A stretch of DNA of 64,000 nucleotides, from assembly GCF_003668565.1 (NCBI RefSeq), contig NZ_RCWJ01000005.1, positions 1 to 64,000 of the forward strand, written 5' to 3'. Of this stretch, positions 9,844 through 19,389 are shown one piece after another (the first letter of the stretch is position 1; each line of letters starts with the position of its first letter). Under the pieces are notes generated by a model, which was given only the letters and a program-made list of their open reading frames with translations, was not told the origin of the DNA and did no database searches. This DNA comes from Mycetocola zhadangensis (GTDB lineage Bacteria > Actinomycetota > Actinomycetes > Actinomycetales > Microbacteriaceae). The translations under genes were made by a program, and so were the position numbers.

Positions 9844-11085
9844 CTACTTGCCGCCTGAGCGACGCTTGTTGAAAACGTCGAAGGCGACCGCGAGCAACAG
9901 CACGAGGCCCTTGACGGCCTGCTGCCACTCGATGCCGAGGCCGAGGATCGACATTCCGTTGTTGAGGACACCGATGATCAGACCACCGATGATGGCGCCA
10001 CCGATGGTTCCGACTCCACCCTGCACAGCTGCTCCACCGATGAACGCTGCGGAGATGGCCTCGAGCTCGAATCCGTCACCTGCCTTCGGACCGGCGAGGT
10101 TGAGGCGAGCCGTGAAGATGAGGCCGGCGAGGGCCGCGAGGACACCCATGTTCACGAACAGCAGGAAGTCGGTCTTGCGGGTCTTGATGCCTGAAAGCTC
10201 GGCAGCGTGACGGTTGCCACCGATCGCGTAGACGTGGCGACCGAAGACACTGCGGTTCATGATGATGCCGTAGATCAGGACCAGCACAGCCAGCACGATC
10301 AGCGTCACAGGGATGCCCTTGTACGAGGCAAGAGCGTATGCGAAGAAGCCGATGGCCAGCGTGATGAGGACGAGCTTGGCGACGAACCAGACGATCGGCT
10401 CGACGTCCTGGCCGTACTTCTGTCGGCCGGCACGGGTGCGGAACTGCCCAACGATGAGGGCGACGACAGCGGCGGCGGCCACGATCAGGGTGAGTGGGTC
10501 GAGGTCGAGGTCACCGAAGACGTTGTTGAGGAAGCCGTTTCCGAGGGCACGGTATTCGGTCGGGAATGAACCGATGTTGGCGTTTCCGAGAACGACGAGG
10601 GCGAGACCGCGGAAGATCAACATGCCGGCGAGGGTCACGATGAACGCCGGTATGCCGACGTAGGCGATCCAGAAGCCCTGCCACATTCCGACCAGCGCGC
10701 CAATCGCGAGCGACATGATGATGGAGAGCCACCATGGCAGACCCCAGGTCACGGCGAACACACCGGAACATGCACCGACGAATGCGGCGACAGATCCGAC
10801 CGAGAGGTCGATGTGGCCCGCGATGATGATCATCACCATGCCGATCGCCAGAACGAGGATGTACCCGTTCTGGACGATGAGGTTGGAGATGTTCTGCGGG
10901 CGCAGGAGGATGCCGTCCGTCACGACAGCGAAGAACAGGATCACCGCGAGCAGCGCGAGGAAGATTCCGTTCTTGCCGAGGTCGGCGAGCAGGTGGCTGA
11001 GCCAGCTGGTGAATTTGTTTTCAGGGGGATTGATTCGTCCGCCGGCGGCGATTTCCTCGGCCGCCGGGGTCTGGGTGCTTGACAT
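9844..11085 (-). CDS. Sugar ABC transporter permease (CUT2, MmsB/GguB-like)
   Basis: This is the membrane pore of the first sugar importer of the ara operon, 413 residues. It has about ten transmembrane segments, the CUT2 hallmark [16 protein letters not shown], and the conserved AAVQGGVGTIGGAIIGG loop before the last helices. It is clearly paralogous to the permease at 1300-2655 but has a shorter C-terminal tail. It begins 31 bases after the ATPase stop and is preceded by a good ribosome site (AAGGAG). Confidence 0.9.
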   Translation of the reverse strand: MSSTQTPAAEEIAAGGRINPPENKFTSWLSHLLADLGKNGIFLALLAVILFFAVVTDGILLRPQNISNLIVQNGYILVLAIGMVMIIIAGHIDLSVGSVAAFVGACSGVFAVTWGLPWWLSIIMSLAIGALVGMWQGFWIAYVGIPAFIVTLAGMLIFRGLALVVLGNANIGSFPTEYRALGNGFLNNVFGDLDLDPLTLIVAAAAVVALIVGQFRTRAGRQKYGQDVEPIVWFVAKLVLITLAIGFFAYALASYKGIPVTLIVLAVLVLIYGIIMNRSVFGRHVYAIGGNRHAAELSGIKTRKTDFLLFVNMGVLAALAGLIFTARLNLAGPKAGDGFELEAISAAFIGGAAVQGGVGTIGGAIIGGLIIGVLNNGMSILGLGIEWQQAVKGLVLLLAVAFDVFNKRRSGGK

Positions 11086-11116
11086 GTCGTGGTTCTCCTT
11101 GGTGGTGCCGGGCGCG

Positions 11117-12646
11117 CTAGCGCGGCTTTTCCATGGTCATGAGCTTGAGAAGGGATTCCGGGTTTGCTTCCTCGATCGGAAGTTGCCCAGTGATGCGCCC
11201 CTCGCTGAGGGCGTAGATGCGGTCGCAGATGCCGAGGAGTTCCGGCAGCTCGCTCGAGATGACGATGATGCCCTTGCCCTGGGCGGCCAAATCGTTGATG
11301 ATCGCGTAGATCTCGTACTTGGCTCCGACGTCGATTCCGCGGGTCGGCTCATCGAGAATGAGCACGTCCGGGTCAGCGTAGATCCACTTGGACAGCACAA
11401 CCTTCTGCTGGTTTCCGCCTGACAGTTTGCTCGTTTTGGCCAGCACGGTCGGAGCCTTGATGTTCATGCTCTTCCGGTAGTCGTTCGCTACCTTGTATTC
11501 CTCGTTGTCGTTGACGAGGCCATTCGACGACAGCTTGTCGAGGGATGCGAGGGCGATATTGCGCTTGATGTCCTCGAGCAGGTTGAGTCCGTAGTGCTTA
11601 CGGTCCTCCGTGGCGTAGGCCAGTCCGGCGCCGATCGCTTCCGAAACGGTGCGGGTGCGGATCTCTTTCCCACGCATGAAGGCCTTGCCGGAGATCTTGC
11701 TTCCGTAGCTGTGACCGAAGAGACTCATCGCAAACTCGGTTCGTCCAGCACCCATCAGTCCAGCGATCCCGACAATCTCACCGGCGCGAACGTCGATGTT
11801 GACGTTGTCGACCATCACCCGAGTTGGATCCTGCGGGTGATGCGCTGTCCAGTCTTCGACCCGGAAGATCTCCTCGCCGATGTTCGGAGTGTGGTCCGGG
11901 TACCGGTGCTCGAGGTCACGGCCGACCATGTCCTTGATGATGCGCTCTTCGGTGACATCCGTCTTCTGGATGGTCTCGATCGTCTGGCCATCGCGAATCA
12001 CCGTTACGGTGTCTGCAACCTTTTTGATCTCGTTGAGCTTGTGGCTGATGATGATCGACGTGATGCCCTGCTCCTTGAGGTGCAGGATCAGGTCGAGCAG
12101 GTGATCCGAGTCCTCATCGTTGAGGGCGGCGGTCGGCTCATCGAGAATGAGGAGCTTCACCCGCTTGGAGAGGGCCTTGGCGATCTCGACGAGCTGCTGC
12201 TTGCCGACACCGATGTCCAGGATTTTCGTCGTGGGGTTTTCCTTGAGGCCGACGCGCGCGAGCAGCTTCGCTGCCTCGTGATTGGTCTTGTTCCAGTCGA
12301 TCAGGCCAAGAGCGCCGGTCTGCTCGTTGTTGAGAAAGATGTTCTCGGCGATCGAGAGGTACGGGCTGAGCGCCAGCTCCTGGTGGATGATGACGATGCC
12401 CTTGGCCTCGGAGTCGCGAATGTCCTTGAATTCAACGACCTCGTCCTCGAAGACGATGTCACCCGTGTACGTTCCGTGCGGGTATACCCCGGAGAGGACC
12501 TTCATCAGGGTGGATTTGCCCGCCCCATTTTCGCCGCAGATGGCGTGGACCGTGCCGCGCCCTACGTCGAGTGTGACATCCGACAACGCTTTCACGCCGG
12601 GGAATGTCTTGGTGATGCTGCGCATCTCAAGGATGTTTGTGGTCAC
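11117..12646 (-). CDS. Sugar ABC transporter ATP-binding protein (CUT2, GguA/XylG-like)
   Basis: This 509-residue duplicated ATPase drives import through the permease at 9844-11085. NBD1 has Walker [10 protein letters not shown] (about residues 38-46), signature-like [14 protein letters not shown] and Walker [15 protein letters not shown]2 has the non-canonical P-loop [11 protein letters not shown], then [15 protein letters not shown] and [12 protein letters not shown]. The start [17 protein letters not shown] matches the family. It follows the binding-protein gene after a hairpin-containing 98-base gap. Confidence 0.93.
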   Translation of the reverse strand: MTTNILEMRSITKTFPGVKALSDVTLDVGRGTVHAICGENGAGKSTLMKVLSGVYPHGTYTGDIVFEDEVVEFKDIRDSEAKGIVIIHQELALSPYLSIAENIFLNNEQTGALGLIDWNKTNHEAAKLLARVGLKENPTTKILDIGVGKQQLVEIAKALSKRVKLLILDEPTAALNDEDSDHLLDLILHLKEQGITSIIISHKLNEIKKVADTVTVIRDGQTIETIQKTDVTEERIIKDMVGRDLEHRYPDHTPNIGEEIFRVEDWTAHHPQDPTRVMVDNVNIDVRAGEIVGIAGLMGAGRTEFAMSLFGHSYGSKISGKAFMRGKEIRTRTVSEAIGAGLAYATEDRKHYGLNLLEDIKRNIALASLDKLSSNGLVNDNEEYKVANDYRKSMNIKAPTVLAKTSKLSGGNQQKVVLSKWIYADPDVLILDEPTRGIDVGAKYEIYAIINDLAAQGKGIIVISSELPELLGICDRIYALSEGRITGQLPIEEANPESLLKLMTMEKPR

Positions 12647-12691
12647 TTTCGCACCTTTTCCATACCGATACCTGCTTCATTGCATTCGAGT

Positions 12692-12724
12692 GCCGGTGAG
12701 GGAGAGTCGCTCTCCCTCACCGGC
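12692..12724 (-). terminator. Intercistronic hairpin between binding-protein and ATPase genes
   Basis: Perfect 15-bp GC-rich arms (12692-12706 and 12710-12724) with a 3-base loop lie directly after the binding-protein stop. There is no T-run, so partial termination or 3' end protection is likely. Either would give more binding protein than membrane components. Confidence 0.6.
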
Positions 12725-12744
12725 CTCAGTCGAAAAGAGGGGTG

Positions 12745-13857
12745 TTAGCCGATCTCTTCCGCGGTCCAGTAACCGGAGTCAACCAGAACCTCGTTGACGT
12801 TGTCCTTGACAACGATCTGCGAGTCGAGGAGGTAGGACGGCACAACGAACTTGCCGTTGTCGTAGTCCTCGGTGTTGTTGACCTCAGGCTCTTCGTCGTT
12901 CAGGACAGCAACGGTCATCTCAACGGCAGCGGTTGCAAGCTTGCGCGTGTCCTTGAAGATGGTCGCGAACTGCTCGCCCGAGTTGATGGCCTTGACCGAG
13001 TCAAGCTCAGCGTCCTGGCCAGAGATGAACGGCCATTCTTCACCGGTGGTGTAGCCGGCGTCGGTCAGAGCCGAGATGATTCCACGTGAGATGCCGTCGT
13101 ACGGCGAGAGGATTCCGTTGACCTTGGTGCCGTCGGAGTAGCTCGAGGTGAGGATGTTCTCCATACGCTTCTGCGCGGTTTCGCCGTCCCAGCGGAGGGT
13201 GGCGGCCTGCTCGAAGTCGGTCTGGCCGCTCTTGACGACGAGCGTGCCTGCGTCGATGAACGGCTTCAGGGTGTCCTGAGCGCCCTCCCAGAAGAACGTG
13301 GCGTTGTTGTCGTCGGGCGAGCCGGCGAACATTTCGATGTTGAACGGCCCAGCGGGTGCGCCATCGACGGCCTTGCCCTCGAGGTCTACGAGGCCGAGTC
13401 CGTTGAGGACCGAGTTGGCCTGCTGCACGCCGACCTTGTAGTTGTCGAACGAGGCGTAGTAGCTGACGTTCTCGGTGTCACGGATGAGGCGGTCGTATGC
13501 GATGACCGGGATCTCAGCGTCAGCAGCGTCCTGGAGGACCTGCGTCAGTGTGGTTCCGTCGATCGACGCGATGATCAGGGCCTCTGCGCCCTTGGTGATC
13601 ATGTTCTCGATCTGTGAAACCTGGGTGGGGATGTCGTCTTCTGCATACTGCAGGTCAACCTTGAAGCCCTCAGCTTCGAGCTGTTCCTTAACGGCGTCGC
13701 CGTCCTGGATCCAGCGTTCGCTCGACTTGGTCGGCATAGCGACGCCGACGAGAGCGCCTCCGCCTTCACCTTCGCCTTCCGCGCCGCCCGATGAGCACGC
13801 TGCGAGCGAAACGACCATTGCGCCGGCCGCGAGTGTTGCGATCAGTACTTTCTTCAC
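12745..13857 (-). CDS. Sugar-binding lipoprotein (CUT2, ChvE-like), arabinose operon
   Basis: This is the substrate-binding protein of the importer encoded by the next two genes. I chose the GTG start ([12 protein letters not shown]) because AGAGAGG precedes it and it gives a clean lipoprotein signal peptide with lipobox LAAC about residue 20; the open frame extends to 13965 through the untranslated leader. The mature protein shows [26 protein letters not shown] and [12 protein letters not shown], all matching ChvE-type proteins. It heads the operon with araBDA, so L-arabinose is the likely ligand, though this is inferred from context only. Confidence 0.9.
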   Translation of the reverse strand: MKKVLIATLAAGAMVVSLAACSSGGAEGEGEGGGALVGVAMPTKSSERWIQDGDAVKEQLEAEGFKVDLQYAEDDIPTQVSQIENMITKGAEALIIASIDGTTLTQVLQDAADAEIPVIAYDRLIRDTENVSYYASFDNYKVGVQQANSVLNGLGLVDLEGKAVDGAPAGPFNIEMFAGSPDDNNATFFWEGAQDTLKPFIDAGTLVVKSGQTDFEQAATLRWDGETAQKRMENILTSSYSDGTKVNGILSPYDGISRGIISALTDAGYTTGEEWPFISGQDAELDSVKAINSGEQFATIFKDTRKLATAAVEMTVAVLNDEEPEVNNTEDYDNGKFVVPSYLLDSQIVVKDNVNEVLVDSGYWTAEEIG

Positions 13858-14016
13858 TGTGTTTACCTCTCTGTAATCGGTGCCATGGACGTCTTTGTCG
13901 CCTGGTGACCCAGACAGGATGGTGTTCCGCGCGAGCAGGCTGCGTCCATGAAGGCAAGCTCTCATCGATTGAAGATCGATGCGCGGGTGACCGTGAAAGT
14001 AGTAATGGTTCTCTGT

Positions 14017-14045
14017 GATCGACTCCGACTTTCATGAAGTCGATC
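14017..14045 (-). other. Leader inverted repeat of the arabinose operon
   Basis: GATCGACT (14017-14024) and AGTCGATC (14038-14045) are exact complements separated by 13 bases. They lie in the untranslated leader downstream of the main operator. It could be an accessory operator or an RNA hairpin; nothing distinguishes the two. Confidence 0.3.
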
Positions 14046-14046
14046 T

Positions 14047-14107
14047 CAGCAATGTGACCGTTCACATTGCTGTCACATGTTACTCAGGTGACGGCCGCTT
14101 GTGTCAA
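14047..14107 (-). promoter_or_regulatory. Promoter and operator of the arabinose transport/catabolic operon
   Basis: On the minus strand a consensus -35 box TTGACA (14102-14107) is followed after 19 bases by TAACAT (14077-14082). The next bases form a 26-bp palindrome, arms CAGCAATGTGA (14047-14057) and TCACATTGCTG (14062-14072), which would cover the transcription start. This is the usual layout for repression by a LacI-family protein, and a LacI-family gene lies immediately upstream. The repressor-site pairing is inferred. Confidence 0.75.
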
Positions 14108-14158
14108 GTCGAAAGGTCTCGATTTGATAACCGCTCACGAACGGACCGATTCCCCCGG

Positions 14159-15178
14159 TCAAAACGACGGCACCCCGGTCGACGAGCGAACAATCAGTTC
14201 CGGGTGGATCCGACCCGTGTAGCCGACAGGTGAGCCGTTGATCTCGCCAAGCAACTGAGCGACGCAGCGGCGACCAAGCTCGGGGAAGTCCTGGCGCACC
14301 GTCGTGAGAGGCGGCCAGAAGTGCGCCGCCTCGGGGATATCGTCGAACCCCACGATCGAGACGTCCCGGGGAACATCGTGGCCGGAATCACGGATCGCGT
14401 GGATAAGGCCGAGAGCCATTTGGTCATTGGAGGAGAAGATCGCGGTGAAGTCGCGCACACGCATGAGCTCCCGGCCGGCGTGGTAGCCGAACTCGGCTGA
14501 CCAGTCTCCGAGGATGGGCGCTGTCGTACGCACGTCCTGAGCATTCATCTCGTCGAGGAAGCCACGCATGCGCGCCTCGGCCTCCATCCAGTCCTGTGGC
14601 CCAGCCAGATGGTAAATGTGCTTGTGCCCAAGCTCAATGAGATGCCGGGTGGCCAGCCGGGCACCAGCAACCTGGTCGACAGCGATCGCGTGGTCGTCCG
14701 CGACCTCGTTGGTGTTCATGGTGACGAACGGCACCCGCAAATCGATGTTCGACAGCGCCCGAAATACCCGCACCTGTGGCGCGATGATGACAAGGCCGTC
14801 AATCGCCTGCGCGGTGAGGTGGTCGAGCGCCGCGACGATTGAGGCCTCATCGGTCGCAGTGATGTTGGCCGTTGACACCATGTAGCCGGCATCCTGTGCT
14901 GCGGTTTCGATGCTCTGGATGATGCTCGACGGCCCGTACTGCGATCGCTGCGAGGCCAGCACCCCGAGCGTTCGGGATCGATGGGTCACGAGTGCGCGGG
15001 CGGCCCGGTTGGGCCGATACTGCAGCTCGGCCATGACGTCGAGGACGCGCTGCTTCGTCGAGTCACGGATGCTCGGGTGGTCATTGAGCACCCTGGAGAC
15101 GGTTTGGTGACTGACCCCGGCAAGCCGCGCGACATCGCGGATGTTCGGCGCTCGGCCTCTGTCGTCGCTGTCTGCCAC
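14159..15178 (-). CDS. LacI-family transcriptional regulator (probable arabinose repressor)
   Basis: A 339-residue LacI/GalR protein. The N-terminal helix-turn-helix reads NIRDVARLAGVSHQTVSRVLND with a hinge helix near residues 55-65 (RAARALVTHRS). The rest is a periplasmic-binding-protein-like effector domain, ending with the GFDDIPEAAHFWPPLTTVRQ segment typical of the family. It is transcribed toward the ara operon, and palindromes of the TGTGA-N4-TCACA type lie both downstream (operon promoter) and upstream (15197-15212). It therefore probably represses the operon and itself, with an aldopentose as inducer. No AraC-type activator is present in the window. Confidence 0.88.
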   Translation of the reverse strand: MADSDDRGRAPNIRDVARLAGVSHQTVSRVLNDHPSIRDSTKQRVLDVMAELQYRPNRAARALVTHRSRTLGVLASQRSQYGPSSIIQSIETAAQDAGYMVSTANITATDEASIVAALDHLTAQAIDGLVIIAPQVRVFRALSNIDLRVPFVTMNTNEVADDHAIAVDQVAGARLATRHLIELGHKHIYHLAGPQDWMEAEARMRGFLDEMNAQDVRTTAPILGDWSAEFGYHAGRELMRVRDFTAIFSSNDQMALGLIHAIRDSGHDVPRDVSIVGFDDIPEAAHFWPPLTTVRQDFPELGRRCVAQLLGEINGSPVGYTGRIHPELIVRSSTGVPSF

Positions 15179-15196
15179 CGGAACACCTCTGGGTTA

Positions 15197-15212
15197 ATGT
15201 GCACGGTCACAT
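15197..15212. promoter_or_regulatory. Operator upstream of the LacI-family gene
   Basis: The site ATGTGCACGGTCACAT differs from the operon operator core by few bases and keeps the ATGTG/CACAT ends. It lies 19 bases upstream of the regulator start, with a CATAAT -10-like hexamer about 17 bases further upstream. It fits autorepression. Confidence 0.5.
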
Positions 15213-15290
15213 CCGCGCGATTAGCTCAATTATGCACGGGCTGAGCGCCGCAGTTCTTGGAAGTTCCGACAACCGCACTCCCAGGAGCCC

Positions 15291-15346
15291 GGCATGTGAC
15301 AGTCGTGTGACAACAGAAGTGCAACCGTCACATGCCCTGTCACATG
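15291..15346. promoter_or_regulatory. Cluster of TGTGAC half-sites upstream of the LacI-family gene
   Basis: Four TGTGAC/GTCACA words lie within 56 bases. GGCATGTGAC (15291-15300) is exactly complementary to GTCACATGCC (15327-15336), and CATGTGACAG (15293-15302) to CTGTCACATG (15337-15346). This is either a multi-operator region or a hairpin after the MFS gene, which ends at 15384. Confidence 0.4.
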
Positions 15347-15383
15347 AGGCTCCGGTGGCGACGCCTGGGGCACGCGACCGGTG

Positions 15384-16799
15384 TCAGGCCTCGGCTCGGA
15401 CACCGTCTCCGACCCGCGGAGCAACGCCGATCGCCACGCACCCAACAACGGCCGCCAGCACGAAACAGCCGGCGAATGGCCACGCTCCACCGAGCCAGGT
15501 GAGTGCGGCGAAGACGATACCGGTTGATGCGAGTGCGAGCGCCCCTCCGAGGGAGTCACCGATCGAGAGCGCTGAGCTGTTGAAACCCTGGTCTCGATCG
15601 CTCGAGTACGACAGCGTCATGACGCTCAGCCGCGGATACATCAGTCCCATCCCGGCCCCACCGAAGAGCCAGCCGACGATCACAACCAAGGGCGACAGCT
15701 CGGCAGCGGCCGTCGCAACGGCGGTCAGGATGGCAACGAGCACCAGGGCGGTCCCGATCCGCATGGCACGCACGTGGCTGAGCGCATCGTCGAGTTTGCC
15801 CTGCAGCCAGGACGCACTCGCCCAGGTGAGGGCGGCGCCTGTGAGGGCAAGACCGGACAGGGCGGCGGAGAAATCGTACCGGTCGTTCAGCAGGTACGGG
15901 ATGTACACCTCGGCGCCGAAGAAGGCGGCGGCGACGAGGCCGCGGAGGAGGATAACGCTCGGCAGTCCGCGAGCCGCGCGAAGTGAGCCACGGGGAAGCA
16001 ACGGCCGCACGGCCGCGAGTGCGACAATCACGGCCGTCACGGCGACAACGCCCACCATCGGCCCGTCGAGCTGGGCGGAAAGATTGAGACTCAGCACAGC
16101 CACCGCTGCGAGCACAGACCAGGCGATCATGCCGAGCGCCCAGGCCGGTCGCAACGCGGCGTCCGTCGTCGGCTGGCCCCGCAGCATCCGCAATGCGGGT
16201 ACAACCATCAGCATGGCGATGAGGACAAGCGCGACAACGCCGAGAAACACCCAGTGCCAGCTCGTCAGTTCGGCAACAACACCGGCAGCGAACGGACCGA
16301 CGAGGGAGGGCACGACCCAGGCAGCCGCGAAGCCGGCGAAGATCCGGGCGTGCAGCGCTGACGGGTAGATGCGTGCGACCACAACGTACAGTGCGACGTT
16401 CATGGCACCGGAGCCGAGGCCCTGCACGAGGCGTCCGAGCAGGAAGATCGTCATGTCTGTGGCCAAACCGGCGATCAAGAGCCCGGCGATGAAGATCGCC
16501 ACCGAACTGACGAGCGGAGCGACGGGCCCGTTGCGGTCAGACCAGTTGCCAGCGACGACCATGCCGATGACGCCGGTCGCGAGCGGACCGGCGAACGCGA
16601 GCGCGTAGAGCGCCGCCCCGTCGAGGTCCGCGCTGACGAGCGGCATGATGGTGGTCACCGCGAGCGACTCGAAGGCGCCGAGGAACACCAGCGCACACGC
16701 ACCGATCGTCACCCAGAGGTAGCGCGGTGAGAAGATCCCGGGCGGCTTATCGGGCCTCTCGCTGCCGGACCCTGCCCGAAGCTTCGCGTTCGATGTCAC
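15384..16799 (-). CDS. MFS transporter (EmrB/QacA-like)
   Basis: An integral membrane protein of about 471 residues with roughly 13-14 hydrophobic segments. It has the early FESLAVTTIMPLVSADL motif of the drug:H+ antiporter family and GNWSDRNGP at the loop 2-3 position. The GTG at 16799 is preferred because the frame open to 16883 would overlap metB and lacks homology. The substrate is unknown. It ends 205 bases before the regulator gene and is probably a separate unit from the ara genes. Confidence 0.75.
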   Translation of the reverse strand: MTSNAKLRAGSGSERPDKPPGIFSPRYLWVTIGACALVFLGAFESLAVTTIMPLVSADLDGAALYALAFAGPLATGVIGMVVAGNWSDRNGPVAPLVSSVAIFIAGLLIAGLATDMTIFLLGRLVQGLGSGAMNVALYVVVARIYPSALHARIFAGFAAAWVVPSLVGPFAAGVVAELTSWHWVFLGVVALVLIAMLMVVPALRMLRGQPTTDAALRPAWALGMIAWSVLAAVAVLSLNLSAQLDGPMVGVVAVTAVIVALAAVRPLLPRGSLRAARGLPSVILLRGLVAAAFFGAEVYIPYLLNDRYDFSAALSGLALTGAALTWASASWLQGKLDDALSHVRAMRIGTALVLVAILTAVATAAAELSPLVVIVGWLFGGAGMGLMYPRLSVMTLSYSSDRDQGFNSSALSIGDSLGGALALASTGIVFAALTWLGGAWPFAGCFVLAAVVGCVAIGVAPRVGDGVRAEA

Positions 16800-16827
16800 G
16801 GGAACGACCCTAGTCCGCTCCCGCCGG

Positions 16828-18009
16828 TCAGCGCTTCTTGAGCGCCTTCCCGATGGCACGCTCGACATCGGCGAGCAGGTCATCGACGCTCTCGAGACCG
16901 ACAGAGAGCCGGATCACGTTGGCAGGAACGGCCAGTTCGGTGCCCGCGACGGATGCGTGGGTCATCTCGGCCGGGTAATTGACGAGCGACTCGATGCCGC
17001 CGAGCGATTCAGCGAGCTGGAAGACCCGCGTCTTCTCGGCGAACCGCTTCGCCACCTTTTCGCCGCCCGTGAAGGCGACAGACAGCATCCCACCGAATCG
17101 TGACATCTGGGACGCGGCAAGCGCGTGGCCGGGGTGCGACTCGAGCCCCGGGTAGTACACGGTCTCGACAGCGGGGTGCCCGGCGAAGTATTCGGCGATG
17201 GCCTGGGCGTTCTCACTGTGGCGGTGCATGCGCACGTCAAGTGTTTTGATGCCACGGCTGGTGAGGAACGCGTCCATCGGTGCTGACACGGCTCCGGCAG
17301 CGAACTGCATGAAGCGCACCTTCTCGTGGATCTCGTCGTCGTTCATCACCAGCGCGCCGCCGATGACGTCGGAGTGACCGCCGAGGTACTTGGTTGTCGA
17401 GTGAACGACAACGTCGGCGCCCAGGGTCAGCGGCTGCTGCAGCGCCGGTGACGCGAACGTGTTGTCGACGACGACCGTGAGTCCGGCGGCGTGCCCGACC
17501 TCGGCCAGCTCGGCGATGTCGGTGATCTTCATCAGCGGGTTCGACGGCGTCTCAACCCAGAGCACCTTCGTGTTCGCCGTGATGGCCGTCTGCACTGTGC
17601 GCAGGTTCGACATGTCGACGACCGTGTGTGTGACCCCCCACGCGCCGAAGATCTTGTTGATCAGGCGGTAGGTTCCGCCGTAGGCATCGTTGCCGAGGAT
17701 GACGTGGTCACCCGGTGAAAGGATGCCGCGCAGCAGCGCGTCCTCCGCGGCGAGGCCTGAGGCGAAGGAGATGCCGTGTTTCCCGCCCTCGAGCGCTGCG
17801 AGCTGCTCCTCGAGGCCGTTGCGGGTGGGGTTGCCGCCTCGCCCGTACTCGTAGCCGCCGCGCAGCCCGCCGATGTGCGTCTGCACGAAGGTGGACGACT
17901 GGTAGATCGGCGGAATGACCGCGCCGGTTGTCGGGTCAAAATTCTGGCCAGCGTGGATGGCCCGTGTGGCGAAACCCTGCTTCTTTTTGGGAGTCTTCTT
18001 GTCGCTCAT
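16828..18009 (-). CDS. metB: Cystathionine gamma-synthase/lyase-type PLP enzyme
   Basis: A Cys/Met metabolism PLP-dependent enzyme of 393 residues. The start of the fold GFATRAIHAGQNFDPTTGAV, the YEYGRGGNPTRNGLE segment and the PLP-lysine motif STTKYLGGHSD (K207) are all present, as is the C-terminal SVGLESVDDLLADVERA. The same fold covers cystathionine gamma-synthase and gamma-lyase. Because cbs is directly upstream (12 bases), reverse transsulfuration (cystathionine to cysteine) is as likely as methionine synthesis. Confidence 0.9.
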   Translation of the reverse strand: MSDKKTPKKKQGFATRAIHAGQNFDPTTGAVIPPIYQSSTFVQTHIGGLRGGYEYGRGGNPTRNGLEEQLAALEGGKHGISFASGLAAEDALLRGILSPGDHVILGNDAYGGTYRLINKIFGAWGVTHTVVDMSNLRTVQTAITANTKVLWVETPSNPLMKITDIAELAEVGHAAGLTVVVDNTFASPALQQPLTLGADVVVHSTTKYLGGHSDVIGGALVMNDDEIHEKVRFMQFAAGAVSAPMDAFLTSRGIKTLDVRMHRHSENAQAIAEYFAGHPAVETVYYPGLESHPGHALAASQMSRFGGMLSVAFTGGEKVAKRFAEKTRVFQLAESLGGIESLVNYPAEMTHASVAGTELAVPANVIRLSVGLESVDDLLADVERAIGKALKKR

Positions 18010-18021
18010 GGTCGCTCTTCT

Positions 18022-19389
18022 CTACTCGCTCAGGAAGGTCAGGAGGTCCTGACGTGTGAGAACTGCCTGCGGTTTTCCTCCGTCAACAACCAGCAGAGCG
18101 TCGGATGCCGTCAGTGCGGTTCGCGCCGATTCGATCGATTCACCGATACCGATAATCGGGAGCGGTGCCTGCGTGACCGTGGAAATGGCATCCGTCAGCG
18201 TTGCAGAACCGGTGAGGATGCTGTCGAGGAGTGACTTCTCCGAGACGGATCCGACCACCTCGCCGAGAACGACGGGCGGTTCGGCCGAGAGCACGGGCAG
18301 CTGGGAGATGCCGTTGGCTGAGAGGCGTGCTGCGACATCGGCGAGGGTGTCTGTGGGGCGCGCGTGCAGCAGCGACGCCGCCGTGGTCCCCTTCGCCTGG
18401 ACGAGGTCGCCGACGGTGCGGTCGTCGGCGCCTGAACCGAGGAACCCGTGCGAACGCATCCACGGGTCGTTGAAGATCTTGGCCAGGTAGCCCCGGCCAC
18501 CGTCGGGAAGCACAACAACGACAACGGCGTCTGCTGGGAGCGAGCGTGCCGCCTGCAACGCGGCAACGACGGCCATTCCGCTCGACCCTCCGACGAGGAG
18601 CCCCTCTTCAAGAGCGAGGCGACGGGTCATGGCGAACGACTCGGCGTCGGAAACAGCGATGACCTCGTCAACAACTCCCGGGTCGTATGCTCCTGGCCAC
18701 ATGTCTTCACCGACACCCTCTACGAGGTACGGGCGCCCTGTGCCGCCTGAGTAGACCGAGCCCTCAGGGTCCGCGCCGATGATTCGAACGCCGCCGTTCG
18801 ACACTTCGCGAAGGAACCGGCCGGTGCCGGTGATGGTCCCTCCTGTGCCGACACCCATGACGACATGGGTGACACTGCCGTCCGTGTCGTTCCAAATCTC
18901 GGGTCCTGTGGACTCGTAGTGGCTGAGCGGGCCGTTCTGGTTGAAGTACTGGTTGGGCTTGAACGCACCGGGAATTTCAGCGGCGAGCCGGTCGGAGACG
19001 CTGTAATACGACTCGGGCGACTCAGGCGCAACAGAGGTGGGTGTCACGACGACCTCAGCCCCGTACGCGGTGAGCACGTTGCGCTTCTCCTCGCCGACCT
19101 TGTCTGGCACGACGAAGATGCACTTGTAGCCGCGCTGCTGGGCAACGAGGGCGAGGCCAACACCGGTGTTTCCGCTTGTGGGTTCGACGATGGTTCCGCC
19201 TGGCTTCAGATCTCCGGATGCCTCGGCAGCGTCGATGATGCGCGTCGCGATGCGGTCCTTGATGGAGCCGCCCGGATTGAAATACTCAACCTTCGCGAGC
19301 ACGGTGGCTGCGATGCCATCCGTGACGCTGTGAAGCTTGATCAGCGGGGTATTTCCGACGAGGTCGACAATGGTTTCTGCGTACTTCAC
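18022..19389 (-). CDS. cbs: Cystathionine beta-synthase
   Basis: A 455-residue protein with an N-terminal PLP fold type II domain (about 1-310) and a C-terminal pair of CBS domains (about 330-455). The PLP lysine lies in FNPGGSIKDRIA (K44), the substrate loop in EPTSGNTGVGLA, and the phosphate-binding glycine loop in GVGTGGTITGTGR. The CBS pair distinguishes it from plain cysteine synthase, which is about 310 residues. It condenses homocysteine with serine and is co-transcribed with metB. Confidence 0.92.
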   Translation of the reverse strand: MKYAETIVDLVGNTPLIKLHSVTDGIAATVLAKVEYFNPGGSIKDRIATRIIDAAEASGDLKPGGTIVEPTSGNTGVGLALVAQQRGYKCIFVVPDKVGEEKRNVLTAYGAEVVVTPTSVAPESPESYYSVSDRLAAEIPGAFKPNQYFNQNGPLSHYESTGPEIWNDTDGSVTHVVMGVGTGGTITGTGRFLREVSNGGVRIIGADPEGSVYSGGTGRPYLVEGVGEDMWPGAYDPGVVDEVIAVSDAESFAMTRRLALEEGLLVGGSSGMAVVAALQAARSLPADAVVVVVLPDGGRGYLAKIFNDPWMRSHGFLGSGADDRTVGDLVQAKGTTAASLLHARPTDTLADVAARLSANGISQLPVLSAEPPVVLGEVVGSVSEKSLLDSILTGSATLTDAISTVTQAPLPIIGIGESIESARTALTASDALLVVDGGKPQAVLTRQDLLTFLSE

